Shown piece after piece: positions 24,596 through 33,574 of a stretch of DNA of 64,000 nt; positions within the stretch are counted from its first letter, which is position 1, and each line of letters opens with the position of its first letter. The notes under the pieces are model-generated. The model was not told the DNA's origin. It did no database searches and saw only the letters and a list, made by a program, of their open reading frames with translations. This DNA is from an uncultured Alphaproteobacteria bacterium (lineage in GTDB: Bacteria > Pseudomonadota > Alphaproteobacteria > Micropepsales > Micropepsaceae): the NCBI GenBank assembly GCA_902826695.1, contig CADEFU010000012.1, forward strand, positions 1-64,000, written 5' to 3'. Both the position numbers and the translations under genes were made by a program.

Positions 24596-25180
24596 TTAGC
24601 GGAACGGCGGGCCTTTGAACCATGCCGTGAGCGAGCGCCGCTCGCCGTGCTTCACCGGCGTCACGCGGTGTTTCAGGAGCGAGGCGAAGACGGCAACGGA
24701 GCCTTGGGGGGTGAACGACTCCGGCGCGATGATGCCGGCGTCGTCATCCAGGAACTGCAGCTTGCCGCCGGTGTACTGCCGCGGGTGCGAGAGTTGCAGC
24801 ACGACGCTGATCTTGCGGATTGGGCCGGTGCGAACGCGCAGCATGTCTTTGTGGCACTCGAAGAAGTCGTTGCGGCGGTAGAGTGCGTATTGCAGACGGT
24901 CGGCGCATGTGATGTCGAAGTTCCACGCGGCGTTTACGTCGTTGGCGAAGCGCTGCATGAGTTCGAACGTCGCGTCGTGTGCGGTGAGCCAGGCCACCGA
25001 CGAGAGGCGGATATGCGGGTTGAGGAAGCGCTCGCCAGTTCTGTTGTCGTATAAGTGGCCGGGTTCATGAGCGATCGCATCACCTTGCGCGATGATGGCG
25101 TCGCAGGTTGCGGCGGGAACGGCTGCGGGAAAGATGCGCAGGCGATCCTCCATCCAAGCGGGGGCTTCGGTAGCGATCAT
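24596..25180 (-). CDS. Phage 2OG-Fe(II) dioxygenase (PKHD type)
   Basis: 194 aa. The iron site is HKD (His110, Asp112) and the later HRVTPVKHGERRSLTAWF (H171, R181), the prolyl-hydroxylase-like PKHD arrangement seen in many phage tail-region genes. It would hydroxylate a protein side chain using 2-oxoglutarate and oxygen. Target unknown, perhaps a tail protein. Its start overlaps the stop of the adjacent tail-region gene by four bases (25177-25180). Confidence 0.85.
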   Translation of the reverse strand: MIATEAPAWMEDRLRIFPAAVPAATCDAIIAQGDAIAHEPGHLYDNRTGERFLNPHIRLSSVAWLTAHDATFELMQRFANDVNAAWNFDITCADRLQYALYRRNDFFECHKDMLRVRTGPIRKISVVLQLSHPRQYTGGKLQFLDDDAGIIAPESFTPQGSVAVFASLLKHRVTPVKHGERRSLTAWFKGPPFR

Positions 25181-25641
25181 GGCGGGTTCTGCTCGGCAAC
25201 GGAGACGCCGCCGCCCCCGCCGCCGCCGCCCGAGCCGGTGTCTTGGAGGTCGTAGGCGAACGTGTCGAGCGTGGCGTTTGCGTCGGTCACGTTCGTCACC
25301 GTCGCGGTGCCGGCCCAGAACGAATTGTCCTGCGCGTTGACAAAGATGTACTGCAGCGTCTGACCGTTCGACACCACGACGTCTGTCGTGCTGCCCGTGT
25401 TCGCCGTGCCGACGAGCGTGGCGTCCCGGTACGTGCTCACGGTGCGCTCGTCCGTCATCGGTTGACTGACCGTCAGGCGCAGCGTGATGGGTACGTCGAT
25501 GCCGGAGATCGTCACAGCATTTGTGGCGGCGCTTGCGGTTACGCCGGCGTCGGCGATGTCGACGAAGTCGATCGGGCCGGGCGTCTTATCCGCCCCGCCC
25601 CCGCCGGCCCCGAAGCCGACAAGTTGCGTCAGTTTCAGCAT
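25177..25641 (-). CDS. Phage tail-associated protein, glycine-rich end
   Basis: 154 aa, Thr/Ala/Gly-rich and beta-like in the middle (AVTISGIDVPITLRLTVSQ), with a run of eight glycines near the C-terminus. Directly downstream of the tail fibre gene. It looks like a fibre-associated or host-recognition accessory protein. No enzyme motif. Confidence 0.65.
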   Translation of the reverse strand: MLKLTQLVGFGAGGGGADKTPGPIDFVDIADAGVTASAATNAVTISGIDVPITLRLTVSQPMTDERTVSTYRDATLVGTANTGSTTDVVVSNGQTLQYIFVNAQDNSFWAGTATVTNVTDANATLDTFAYDLQDTGSGGGGGGGGVSVAEQNPP

Positions 25642-25644
25642 TGC

Positions 25645-26991
25645 TCAATTGTCCGTGTTCGCGTTCGTCGTGTAGTAGAGCGCAACGCCGTGGAGACGGG
25701 CGTCGATGGGGAGGGTGTCGGTGGGATCGCCTCCTGCGCGCTGCACTTGGAAGAGCACGACATCGTTTTCGAGCGCTGAGCCAAACGCAAATGGATTGGA
25801 TTCGGGCGAACGATAGAGAACATTCGTAACGCCGCCGGTGTCCGAAACCATGGCTGCCGAGCCAAAAGCAACATCGAGCAAGTCGCCGTCCGAGTATGCG
25901 GAGCCTTGGATACCCCACGTGACCGCAAAATTGGCCGAGGCTGTTGCGTGCGACCAGACAAAGACCGCGGTCATCGATCCTTCGTTCCAGCCCTTCGGCA
26001 TTTGTACCGAGAACTGAGCGAACTCCCAGGTGGCAGGATCGAAGTCCAGCGTTTTGATCATCACGTTGTTTCCGGATGTCTCAACGGTGCCAGTGGAAGG
26101 CCCGTTCGTCACGCGCGGGATCATAGCGCTAGCGGGCACCCAGATTGTCTGCTTTCCTATGCCGATGTCCGACAGTTTTACCTTGTAGTCCAAGCCATCG
26201 GTGAGCCTGCGTGTTAGTACTTGGTAGTCAGAACCAACACCCGTTGGGACTGCCGCCGTGCCCGCGAGGATCATGCTCAGGCCCATAATCTGCAGCGAAA
26301 CTTTGTTACTCGCGTTGCCCTCGCTGATGTCGACAAACGGCACCAAGTCACCAGCGACCATGCCACTGTTATCCGTCTGCAACAAACTCAGATCTACCGC
26401 CGAGCCGATGCCGAGGGTGGCGCGGGCGGTGGGGGCGTCGGGGTCGTCGAGGAGGGTGGCGATGTACGACGATACGGTTTGGGTTTGCAGGTTGACGGGG
26501 CTTTTGAGTTCGAAGCCGTCGCCGGCGGCGGTGATGCCGAGGAGTTGATTGGCGACGGCCGGCTGGGGCTCGGGCAACGCGAGGTCGCTGAGTGCGGTGC
26601 CCACGGGCACACGCGGGCTGCGGGCGATGAGTTCGCGGAGCGTTTGGATCTCGGCGGCGAGTTTGTCCAACTGGGCTTCGACGTTTTCCGCGGCGAAGCT
26701 GCCCGTCGCAATCAGGTCGAGGTCTTGCGTTAGCGGCATGTCGCGTACGATGACGACAGTGCGGCCCGATGGTGGCGCCGTCGTGAAGACGACATTACCG
26801 GTGTTGGGATAGGCGGTGATGTCGATCGTGTAGTCCACGCCTTGGGTTTGCAACGTGTCGGCAAGCGTCGTGTTGTTCCGTAGATAGACCTTGAGGTTTG
26901 CCGCCGCCCAAATCTTGAAGGCGAAAGCGAACGTGGTCGTCGAGCCGTTGGCCGCGTAGGAGACGCGCGATGCCGTTGTCGAGAGTGTCAT
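25645..26991 (-). CDS. Phage tail fibre (T7-type N-terminal domain)
   Basis: 448 aa. The N-terminal 110 residues (RVSYAANGSTTTFAFAFKIW with VDYTIDITAYPNTGNVVF and GRTVVIVRDMPLTQD) match the domain that attaches T7-type tail fibres to the tail. A short coiled coil (VEAQLDKLAAEIQTLREL) and a long beta-rich receptor-binding part follow. GGAGA upstream. Confidence 0.85.
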   Translation of the reverse strand: MTLSTTASRVSYAANGSTTTFAFAFKIWAAANLKVYLRNNTTLADTLQTQGVDYTIDITAYPNTGNVVFTTAPPSGRTVVIVRDMPLTQDLDLIATGSFAAENVEAQLDKLAAEIQTLRELIARSPRVPVGTALSDLALPEPQPAVANQLLGITAAGDGFELKSPVNLQTQTVSSYIATLLDDPDAPTARATLGIGSAVDLSLLQTDNSGMVAGDLVPFVDISEGNASNKVSLQIMGLSMILAGTAAVPTGVGSDYQVLTRRLTDGLDYKVKLSDIGIGKQTIWVPASAMIPRVTNGPSTGTVETSGNNVMIKTLDFDPATWEFAQFSVQMPKGWNEGSMTAVFVWSHATASANFAVTWGIQGSAYSDGDLLDVAFGSAAMVSDTGGVTNVLYRSPESNPFAFGSALENDVVLFQVQRAGGDPTDTLPIDARLHGVALYYTTNANTDN

Positions 26992-27012
26992 AGAGGTTCT
27001 CCGGGTGATGGA

Positions 27013-28242
27013 TCAGTCTTCGATGCCGCCGACGCTTGCGCCGAAGAGGCGCTCGAGAAGGCGCGCGATGTCGCCGCCGTTCGCCGCGCGTTCGAAATCG
27101 CCGGCGCGGCGGCTGCGCTCGCGCGGCGGTACGTCGGCAGCATCGCGGACGCGGCGCACGGCCTCGGCGGCAGGGAGGCCTGCGCTTAGCGCAGCGTCGA
27201 TCGTCAAGGCCTCGCGGACGGTGTCGGGATCGATTGCCGCGACGAGGCTTTCGTCGTCGCGCACGAAGGCAGCGACCATGCGCGCGGCCGCCGCGGCGGC
27301 GTCGAGATCGTCGCTTCGCAGCCGGGCCGCTGTGGCGCGGGCGAGAGCGCGCGGAACGAGACGCCCCGTCTTGACGAAGGCGACTGCGTCGTCGTCGCGC
27401 GCGTCGGGCAATTCGGTATAGGCGCCGTCCGCACCTTCGGCGTCGTCGAGCGGCTCGCCACGTGCGAGGCGTTCGCGCGCGCGTGCGGTGGCGTCCTTCC
27501 TTCGTGCGATGGCTTTGGCTGCGGCGGCGCTTCGCTTCCGCAGTTCGCGCGCGCCTCGGTCGCCGATGGTGCTCGCTTGTGGTAGCCAGGCGGTGAGCGC
27601 GGTCTCGGGTGCCTCGCCGCGTTCGGCGGCAGTGATCGCAGCGTTTGCGTCTGTGTGTGCGCGGGCGGCGGCCAGCGCGTTCGTCTGCGATGTCTGAAGG
27701 TCCGCGTTCTGCTGCGTCGCTTCGGCTTGCTTGGCGATCAGGCGGCGTGCGGTGCGCGACACGCCGAAGCGCGCGGCGGCAGGGCCTTCGCGGCGTTTGA
27801 TCAGATCCACGGCGACGGACGGTGCGCGTTCGACGAGAGCGCCAAGCGCTGCAGCCGGGATGTCGGCGAGGCGCTGGCGGAACAGCATCATCGCTTTCGC
27901 GGGCAGTTGCAGCCTGCCCAGCGCTTCTTCGGCGGATTCGAAGTGGGTGGCGAAGTTTTCCGGTGCCGCTTTGGCCGCAGCGACGAACATGTCGATCGTT
28001 TGGCCGACGCGCAGGATGCGATCGCGGGCGCGCGCGTTTGCTTCCGCTCTCAGCGCGCGGTCACCGATGCTTAGCCGTAGCGCGTCGAAGCCCTCGCCGG
28101 GCAGAACGGCTTTGTAAGCACGCAGTTCCGACGCGATGCGTTTAGCGAAACCTTCACCCGCCTCGCCCGCGCCTTCGGCATCGGCAATGCGCTTGGCGAA
28201 GTAAGCGTGGGTGGGCGCGCGCGCTTTCGGCGTGGCGGGCAA
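27013..28242 (-). CDS. Phage internal virion-like helical protein (5'-disrupted)
   Basis: 409 aa from a TTG, almost wholly helical and Ala/Arg-rich, with a repeated style (FVKTGRLVPRALARATAAR). The stretch APTHAYFAKRIADAEGAGE resembles the APTYAHDLSRAGITGEG region of the 677-aa protein at 29007-31040, so they may be paralogous internal virion proteins. The TTG start has no good ribosome site. A better start (ATG at 28384 after AAAGG) lies in another frame, so a frameshift near 28205-28245 is suspected. Confidence 0.6.
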   Translation of the reverse strand: MPATPKARAPTHAYFAKRIADAEGAGEAGEGFAKRIASELRAYKAVLPGEGFDALRLSIGDRALRAEANARARDRILRVGQTIDMFVAAAKAAPENFATHFESAEEALGRLQLPAKAMMLFRQRLADIPAAALGALVERAPSVAVDLIKRREGPAAARFGVSRTARRLIAKQAEATQQNADLQTSQTNALAAARAHTDANAAITAAERGEAPETALTAWLPQASTIGDRGARELRKRSAAAAKAIARRKDATARARERLARGEPLDDAEGADGAYTELPDARDDDAVAFVKTGRLVPRALARATAARLRSDDLDAAAAAARMVAAFVRDDESLVAAIDPDTVREALTIDAALSAGLPAAEAVRRVRDAADVPPRERSRRAGDFERAANGGDIARLLERLFGASVGGIED

Positions 28243-28384
28243 GGCGGCCGTCGCGCGTGTTGCGGTCGTCGAGCGCTTCCTCAGCGCGCCGTGAGCGTTT
28301 GGCTTCGTCGTCGTCGGGTGCGATCGGGCGGCGCGGCGTTTCGGGCACGCGAAAGCCGGCCGCGTGCGCGTCGCGCAGCAGCAT
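28154..28384 (-). pseudogene. Out-of-frame N-terminus of the internal virion-like protein
   Basis: Begins at ATG 28384 with AAAGG 9 nt upstream: MLLRDAHAAGFRVPETPRR, then an acidic helix (EEALDDRNTRDGRLARHAES). It then runs into meaningless sequence while the adjacent frame becomes protein-like. A GCGCGCGCGC run on the complementary sequence near 28213-28222 is a likely indel site. Joined, the protein would be about 455 aa. Confidence 0.5.
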
Positions 28385-28419
28385 GGGCGGCAACCTTTCT
28401 GTGAGTTAGATGTGCGCCG

Positions 28420-29010
28420 TCAGTCCGGGCGGCGCGGGGGCAAGCGATAGGCGAACGGGGCGAACTCTTTGGTGAAGGCGAAGTCGTCTTCGAGCCGTAT
28501 CGGTTTGAACTTCGTCCAGACGCTGGTGGAAATTTCGACGGTCACAGTCTGCCCCCACGGGAGGTCGGGCAGTTTATTGGCCGTTCGCTGGACCGCGATG
28601 TCGCGTACGATTTTTGCGAGGTACAGGGGCTGGCGATACGCTTGGCCGTCTTTCAGTACCAGCCGCAGCGATTTGGGGAGCGGGTTGCCGAATTCTCTCC
28701 GTGGCATCCAGGTGATGGCCTCAGGGTTCGCGGGATCGGTCACGCTCAGCCCCTCATTCGTTTGCGACATGATCCGAACGGTCGTGCCCATCGTCATGTT
28801 GGTTTCGCCCAAGAAACGCATCATCGATTTGAACAGGATATGGCAGCGATCACGTTTATTTTGGATCACGATCGTTGCAATGTCGCCTTCCACCTCGAGG
28901 CTCACGTCCTCGGGTTCGCTCGGCCGTTCGCACGGCTCGGGCGATGCAGGGGCCGGACCCGCGAAGGCGAGTGTGAGAACGAAAGCGAAGCGAGCGACCC
29001 GTGCGATCAT
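28420..29010 (-). CDS. Secreted hypothetical protein coupled to virion gene
   Basis: 196 aa with a signal peptide (1-23, ending PAPASPE) and a beta-rich mature region (DVSLEVEGDIATIVIQNK) with two Cys. Starts within the stop of the 677-aa virion gene (29007-29010), so it is translated from the same message although it looks like a periplasmic protein. A prophage cargo or superinfection factor is possible. No family recognised. Confidence 0.65.
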   Translation of the reverse strand: MIARVARFAFVLTLAFAGPAPASPEPCERPSEPEDVSLEVEGDIATIVIQNKRDRCHILFKSMMRFLGETNMTMGTTVRIMSQTNEGLSVTDPANPEAITWMPRREFGNPLPKSLRLVLKDGQAYRQPLYLAKIVRDIAVQRTANKLPDLPWGQTVTVEISTSVWTKFKPIRLEDDFAFTKEFAPFAYRLPPRRPD

Positions 29011-31040
29011 GGGCGGGATGTCCTGCGGTAGAAGTATCGATCTTCCGGGCGGCCGGGCCATTGCGTTGCGATATCGGTTTCTCTCGCTTTGTAGTCCACG
29101 CTGCCGCGCTTGCCTATGACCAGAAAGCCGGTCACCTGCCCATTGGCGTCGCGAAGCACCTTGGTGACGCGTGCCGAGTGCGCGGCTTCTCCGTTACGGT
29201 CGCGGTAGACAACGATGTCGTTCACTTGCACGTCTTGGATCGCGTTCAGCTTTGAGAACTCGTCTTTCAAGACTTTCTCGGCCTCGCGCGGATTGATCCA
29301 GAACTTGTTGTCGGCCAATGTGTAGCCGTGGCAGTTCGACGTTAGGCGGGGATCGGTCGACAGGTTTTGCCGTGCGTAGACCGGGGTGCCTTTGTTTGTG
29401 ACGACAAAGCCTTCGCGCACGTGATACTGCCGCTTGGTCTTTGGGTCGATGAGTGTCCGGTCTTCTTCGGGATTGCTGGTAAACTCAATCTCGTTGTTGC
29501 TATCGCGCTGCAGAACGGGGACCAGCGCCACCGGGTCGCTGCCGGGGCGATAGTCGGCGGTGTGGGGCTCGGCCTCACCCTCTTCCGGGCGGTAGGCCAG
29601 TCGTTGCAGGTTGTCGTCGTCCATCGTCACGCCGGTTATGTCGGTGCCGAAGGCGCCTTTGAGGGCGCGGGCGAGCGTATCGGAAGCGATAGTCGTGTCG
29701 AAATGATGGCCGCGGGCCTCTTCTTGGGCGGGGCCCAAGTTCTTTAGCGCGTCGATGCGGTTCAGGGCGGCGGCTTCGTCGAAACCGGCGGCCAGCAGGC
29801 TTGAGATTTTTCGGGCGGTGTCGCGGATGTCGGCTGGCGCCCAGTCGTGAGCGATGCCGCCGTCGTCGTCGAGCTCCACCAACATTTTTGCGCCTGCTAG
29901 GCGGCGAGCGGGGTCGCTTGCGCGTAACGACGACAGGATTTCGGCGCGCAGTTTCGGCGGGACGCGGCCGGCGCGAACGGCGAGCGCGGTCTTGCGCTTG
30001 GCCGCCACGTCGGGCGGCGCATCGGCGGCGACAGCGGCGACGTGAGCGTCGAGGCTTTTGAGGTGATCGTCGTCCCACGTGAGGGCCGTGCCGGTTGCGA
30101 GCGCATCGGCGACGCGCAGACTCATTTTGGCGGCGGCGTGAATGCGCTCATGCGCCTCCCCGGTGAGCGCTTCTATTTCGCGGCCAAGTTCAGGGTCGAA
30201 GAGATGCGTGTCGATCAGGCTCGCGTAGAGTTCCGGCTCGAAGACGCCCTGCTCTTCCGCTTTGGCGAGGCGGCGCTTCTTCGCCAAGATTGCGCCGATG
30301 CGTTCGCGTTGGTGCTTTGCGTCTTCGTCGTTGGCCTCGATCGCAACAGCGGCTTCGTGTGTCAGCGCTTCGCGACGTTCGGGTGAGATGCCGACGGCTT
30401 TGCTGCTTTGTAGAAGCTGGTGTGCACGTTTCGGGTCTGCGGCGATGAGGCCACGCAGGTACTCTTCTTGGATGCGCTCTTCTTCGGGCTCTATGAGTGG
30501 GTGGTAGACCTCAGGGATCTCCGCCTTGAGTTCGATGGCCGCGCCGCGCACCTGACCTATCGCACCGGGATCGATGCGCGCCCGGTTGGCGAGTTCGCTC
30601 ATCGTGTCTTGCGCGCGCGTTACGTAGCCGAGTTGACGGCCGAGCGCTTCGAGGCGCATCGCCTGTTCGATCGCAGCGCCGCGATGGCGAAAGACGCTCT
30701 GCTCGATCCGCTTTGCTTCGCGATGCGTTCTGGCGCCGCCGATGAGGCTCTTGCCTTTCGCATCGTAAGCCTTGAGCACCTCGTAGGTCAGACCCTCGCC
30801 GGTGATCCCCGCGCGGCTCAGATCGTGCGCATAGGTGGGGCCGGCGCTTTGCATCGTCGCGTCTGCGCTGACGACACGCTCGTCTTCGTCCAGCAACGCA
30901 CGGGACTCGACCGCCCTGCCGATCTTCTCGGCTGCCTTTTCGAGCGAGGTATACGGATTGTCCGTGATGTCGATCTGCGGCATGGCCGGCAGATGCGGAA
31001 CGGGTGCATTCAGCACCGGGATGGTGATCTTGGTCGGCAT
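29007..31040 (-). CDS. Large internal virion protein with C-terminal NlpC/P60-like domain
   Basis: 677 aa. Residues 1-470 are long helices, as in podovirus internal virion proteins that are ejected to cross the cell wall. About 490-570 is a beta-rich linker. The last about 110 residues (SNCHGYTLADNKFW, then VNDIVVYRDRNG and AHSARVTKV) have the Cys...His layout of NlpC/P60- or CHAP-like cysteine peptidases, so the C-terminus may open peptidoglycan. The start at 31040 has GAAGG upstream. A seeming upstream extension is out of character. Confidence 0.7.
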   Translation of the reverse strand: MPTKITIPVLNAPVPHLPAMPQIDITDNPYTSLEKAAEKIGRAVESRALLDEDERVVSADATMQSAGPTYAHDLSRAGITGEGLTYEVLKAYDAKGKSLIGGARTHREAKRIEQSVFRHRGAAIEQAMRLEALGRQLGYVTRAQDTMSELANRARIDPGAIGQVRGAAIELKAEIPEVYHPLIEPEEERIQEEYLRGLIAADPKRAHQLLQSSKAVGISPERREALTHEAAVAIEANDEDAKHQRERIGAILAKKRRLAKAEEQGVFEPELYASLIDTHLFDPELGREIEALTGEAHERIHAAAKMSLRVADALATGTALTWDDDHLKSLDAHVAAVAADAPPDVAAKRKTALAVRAGRVPPKLRAEILSSLRASDPARRLAGAKMLVELDDDGGIAHDWAPADIRDTARKISSLLAAGFDEAAALNRIDALKNLGPAQEEARGHHFDTTIASDTLARALKGAFGTDITGVTMDDDNLQRLAYRPEEGEAEPHTADYRPGSDPVALVPVLQRDSNNEIEFTSNPEEDRTLIDPKTKRQYHVREGFVVTNKGTPVYARQNLSTDPRLTSNCHGYTLADNKFWINPREAEKVLKDEFSKLNAIQDVQVNDIVVYRDRNGEAAHSARVTKVLRDANGQVTGFLVIGKRGSVDYKARETDIATQWPGRPEDRYFYRRTSRP

Positions 31041-31238
31041 GTGAGCCTTCGTGTTTGTTTTGTGCTGCGCTTCCTCGGCCCGGGCTGTTGGGCTGGCCAA
31101 GAGCGTCAACGAAGCCGAAACTCTGCAGTATCGGCGGCGAGGCCACGCCGGTGTCAGTCCGGAGGTTCGGGATGGGGCTTGAAAGCCCATCGTTTGCGAA
31201 AGCCAACTTCTTGGCGCTGCGCGGTTTGCAGCAACAAA

Positions 31239-31247
31239 TTGCCACAA
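31239..31247 (+). promoter_or_regulatory. Shared upstream box, copy A
   Basis: TTGCCACAA preceded by ACAAA, 45 bp before the start of the secreted-protein gene at 31292. Similar boxes precede 33575 (33511-33525) and 42952 (42893-42901) at nearly the same distance. Probably part of their promoters or an operator. Confidence 0.35.
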
Positions 31248-31291
31248 TGCGCTGGTTTGTTGGCGGGTAAGAACCATCCGGGGAGTTGTTG

Positions 31292-32089
31292 ATGAGGGCT
31301 TCTTTCGCTGCCATTGCAGCCGTGGCCGCCGTGCTCTTCAGTGCACCGCTGCAGGCCCGCGACGTACTGAGTCCGGTCGCCGAGTGCGAACCGAACGAGT
31401 GGGAGTATGTGTGCGACGTCTGGGGGCTTGCGTGGGACGGGCCTGCCGCCAAGGCCCCTGTCCGAAAACGCATTGACGGCAAGCGGGTAATCAAGACGCT
31501 TCTGCTGACGGGCTCTTTGAACGGCGGACCGCCCAAGCCTTACGCGTTGCGATTCAGCCAACCGCTTAGCGACTATTTCGCCCTTACGGCCCGAAGCGGT
31601 CGAATCGCCTTCATGTTGAACGCTGAGGGCAAGACGATCGTGCGTACGAACAAGGGCGACCTTCACATTCTGTCGAAGTTCAGGGTTGAGCCCGTACCTA
31701 ACGTCGTCGTCATCGACAGCCGTACGTGGAACGTCGTCGCGCGATACTACTCCACATGTCTCGATCTCACATTTCTGAAGCGTGCAAGCCGGATTTGGGA
31801 CGAAGGGCGCGGCCGCTGCGTGTCGCTGGGTGGACGCACAGACCCATTGGCCACCGGTTGCGCCAAGCCGAAAAAGGAAACCTGTACACTTGAGCGGGTA
31901 CCAAACGGATTCCAACGCGCCACTATCCCCGCGGAGAAAATCGCGGCACTGCGAGACATCCGCCAATTGGGACTGGACACCTATGATGGTGGTTTCGAGT
32001 ACGGCGGCAAGGGATGGGGCGTTTATGTTTATCGCGTCAAGGGCACAAGGCTTCTCGTTCTTTCAGGCGCTTGCACGGATTGTTATTAA
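31292..32089 (+). CDS. Secreted hypothetical protein (plus-strand insert in virion block)
   Basis: 265 aa with a signal peptide (1-18). Cys-rich mature region (AECEPNEWEYVCDVWG at the start, GCAKPKKETCTLE late, and a terminal GACTDCY). Start taken at the ATG 31292, six bases after GGGGAG, not the TTGs before it. It runs against the surrounding virion operon and has its own upstream box. It looks like a host-benefit (moron) gene. Function unknown. Confidence 0.7.
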   Translation: MRASFAAIAAVAAVLFSAPLQARDVLSPVAECEPNEWEYVCDVWGLAWDGPAAKAPVRKRIDGKRVIKTLLLTGSLNGGPPKPYALRFSQPLSDYFALTARSGRIAFMLNAEGKTIVRTNKGDLHILSKFRVEPVPNVVVIDSRTWNVVARYYSTCLDLTFLKRASRIWDEGRGRCVSLGGRTDPLATGCAKPKKETCTLERVPNGFQRATIPAEKIAALRDIRQLGLDTYDGGFEYGGKGWGVYVYRVKGTRLLVLSGACTDCY

Positions 32090-32225
32090 CGCCTGACGCT
32101 ATTCCAATTGACGCTGAACCCAGTTGTAGCCGTCGATCATGGCGTGATCCTTGGTGGTGTTCGTGCGGGCGCCGGCGCTGGCTAACCGTAGTCGGTGGTG
32201 ACGCGGCCGGGCGGTGCGTCTTGGA

Positions 32226-32696
32226 TTACGGCTTCATCAGGCTGACCGGCGCTGCCGGCTTCTGCCACCAGTTTGAGTTGATGCCGGCGGAGGCGAAGGT
32301 GGTGATGCCGCCCAGGAGCGACTCGGTGAGCGCGTTGCGGCCGGCGGCCTTCAGGGCTGCTGCCTTCGCGTTGCCTTGGTAGCGGGCGAGGACGCCTTCG
32401 TGCTCCTTCAGGAGGGCTGGGTATTCAAGGTTGCCCGCCGCCTCGGCGATCACGTCGATCATCGAGGCGCTGTCGAACGTCACGCCGCGCTTGCCGAAGG
32501 CGGCCGCGAGGGAGGCGAGTTCGCGTTGGTTCGTGTAGCGGATCTGTTCGGCTTCGGCGGCGGCGACTTGCTGTTGGTAGATCGCTTCGCGCCGGGCTTG
32601 GATGGCGGCTTGCTTGGCCGCCTTCTGCTGTTGGATGCCGCCTGCGATTTGCGCGCCGGCTTGCACGCCGACGAGCAGCGCTGCTGGTGAGCACAT
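32226..32696 (-). CDS. Phage internal virion protein (T7 gp14-like)
   Basis: 156 aa. A short hydrophobic, Gly/Ala N-terminus (SPAALLVGVQAGAQIAGGIQ) followed by Gln/Ala/Glu-rich helices (QQQKAAKQAAIQARREAIYQ) is the T7 gp14 layout. This is an ejected protein that forms the outer-membrane pore. The C-terminal WWQK is typical. GAGG upstream of the ATG. Confidence 0.8.
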   Translation of the reverse strand: MCSPAALLVGVQAGAQIAGGIQQQKAAKQAAIQARREAIYQQQVAAAEAEQIRYTNQRELASLAAAFGKRGVTFDSASMIDVIAEAAGNLEYPALLKEHEGVLARYQGNAKAAALKAAGRNALTESLLGGITTFASAGINSNWWQKPAAPVSLMKP

Positions 32697-32753
32697 GTAA
32701 GAACCTCGTGGTGGTGTATGTGAGTGCCTTGCGTTTACCGGCTGTACCTACGC

Positions 32754-33315
32754 TCAGCGCGGTGCCGAACACGTCGCCTCGATCGCATCGAGGTTGGCGG
32801 CGTCTTTGCGGTAGTGGTTGCGGTAACCGCCGTCGAAATCTACGGCATCTATGTCCTCTGTTTGGAGCCGCCGGTTCTGAGCTTCACGCTCTTCGACTGT
32901 TCGATCGTCCTTGAGCGCCGCTTCTTCCTCGACGCCGGCGTCATCCGGCCAAAATTCGAAGACGAGATCGTCAAGGTCGTCCCAGAGGTCACGGTTTGGA
33001 GAATCAGGCGGCCGGTGTGATGTCTTAGGCGCACCGTTGTTTTCGATCAGGCCGGTCGGATCAACCGCAAATCCTGGGACACGTTGGCCGTTGTACGTCC
33101 CCGGCGCAGTCGTGATCTGCAGGTGCGTGTGATCGTTGTTCCCACAATAGGCGTCCCGGTTATTGGGGTGGTTCGAATAATCCCAGCCCAGGCAGCGGCC
33201 GCTCGGCCCCAGTGGCACAACGCGCGGTGAGGCGCCACTGCGACGGCTCCGCGGTTGCCGTGGCGCAAGCGGCGATATTGGCGAGTACGACGGCAAGCGG
33301 CAGTAGGCGCGGCAT
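32754..33315 (-). pseudogene. Frameshifted lipoprotein with M23-like remnant
   Basis: The frame starting at ATG 33315 encodes a lipoprotein signal (MPRLLPLAVVLANIAAC) and QWRLTARCATG, then stops near 33160. The protein-like sequence continues in another frame (SGRCLGWDYSNHPNNRDAYC, NNDHTHLQITTAPG, VDPTGLI). DHTHLQI plus VDPTGLI resemble the H-x-H end of the M23 proteins at 34458 and 43746, but the H...D half is absent. Probably a broken gene. The C-terminus is acidic. Confidence 0.45.
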
Positions 33316-33321
33316 TGGGTG

Positions 33322-33438
33322 TCAAGTCCTGCGTTCGGGTTGGCCCGCTTCGATAGTCTTCCGGCTGGCGGGTTCCGACGCGGCGTGCGCCAAGCAGAAA
33401 ACTACGGCGAGCGTTCCTAGGACCGATTTCGTGTTCAT
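33322..33438 (-). CDS. Short signal-peptide-like reading frame, 38 aa
   Basis: MNTKSVLGTLAVVFCLAHAA followed by 18 polar residues, ending 7 bp before the lipoprotein ATG at 33315. A GGGGG stretch lies upstream. Could be a very short secreted peptide or the leader remnant of a decayed gene. Confidence 0.3.
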   Translation of the reverse strand: MNTKSVLGTLAVVFCLAHAASEPASRKTIEAGQPERRT

Positions 33439-33510
33439 GCGCCGCGCCCCCTTCGAACGCGCTGCTGGAGCCGGGAGAACTGTAGGCATCGATCACGGCG
33501 GTTTTGCGGC

Positions 33511-33525
33511 ACAAAATCGCCACAA
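33511..33525 (+). promoter_or_regulatory. Shared upstream box, copy B
   Basis: ACAAAATCGCCACAA, 49 bp before the start at 33575. Matches copy A (31234-31247, ACAAATTGCCACAA) with one gap and one mismatch. Confidence 0.35.
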
Positions 33526-33574
33526 AGTGGTCGTTGGATGACTCTGCAAGGGGCTTATTGGCGGAGGGGCACCC

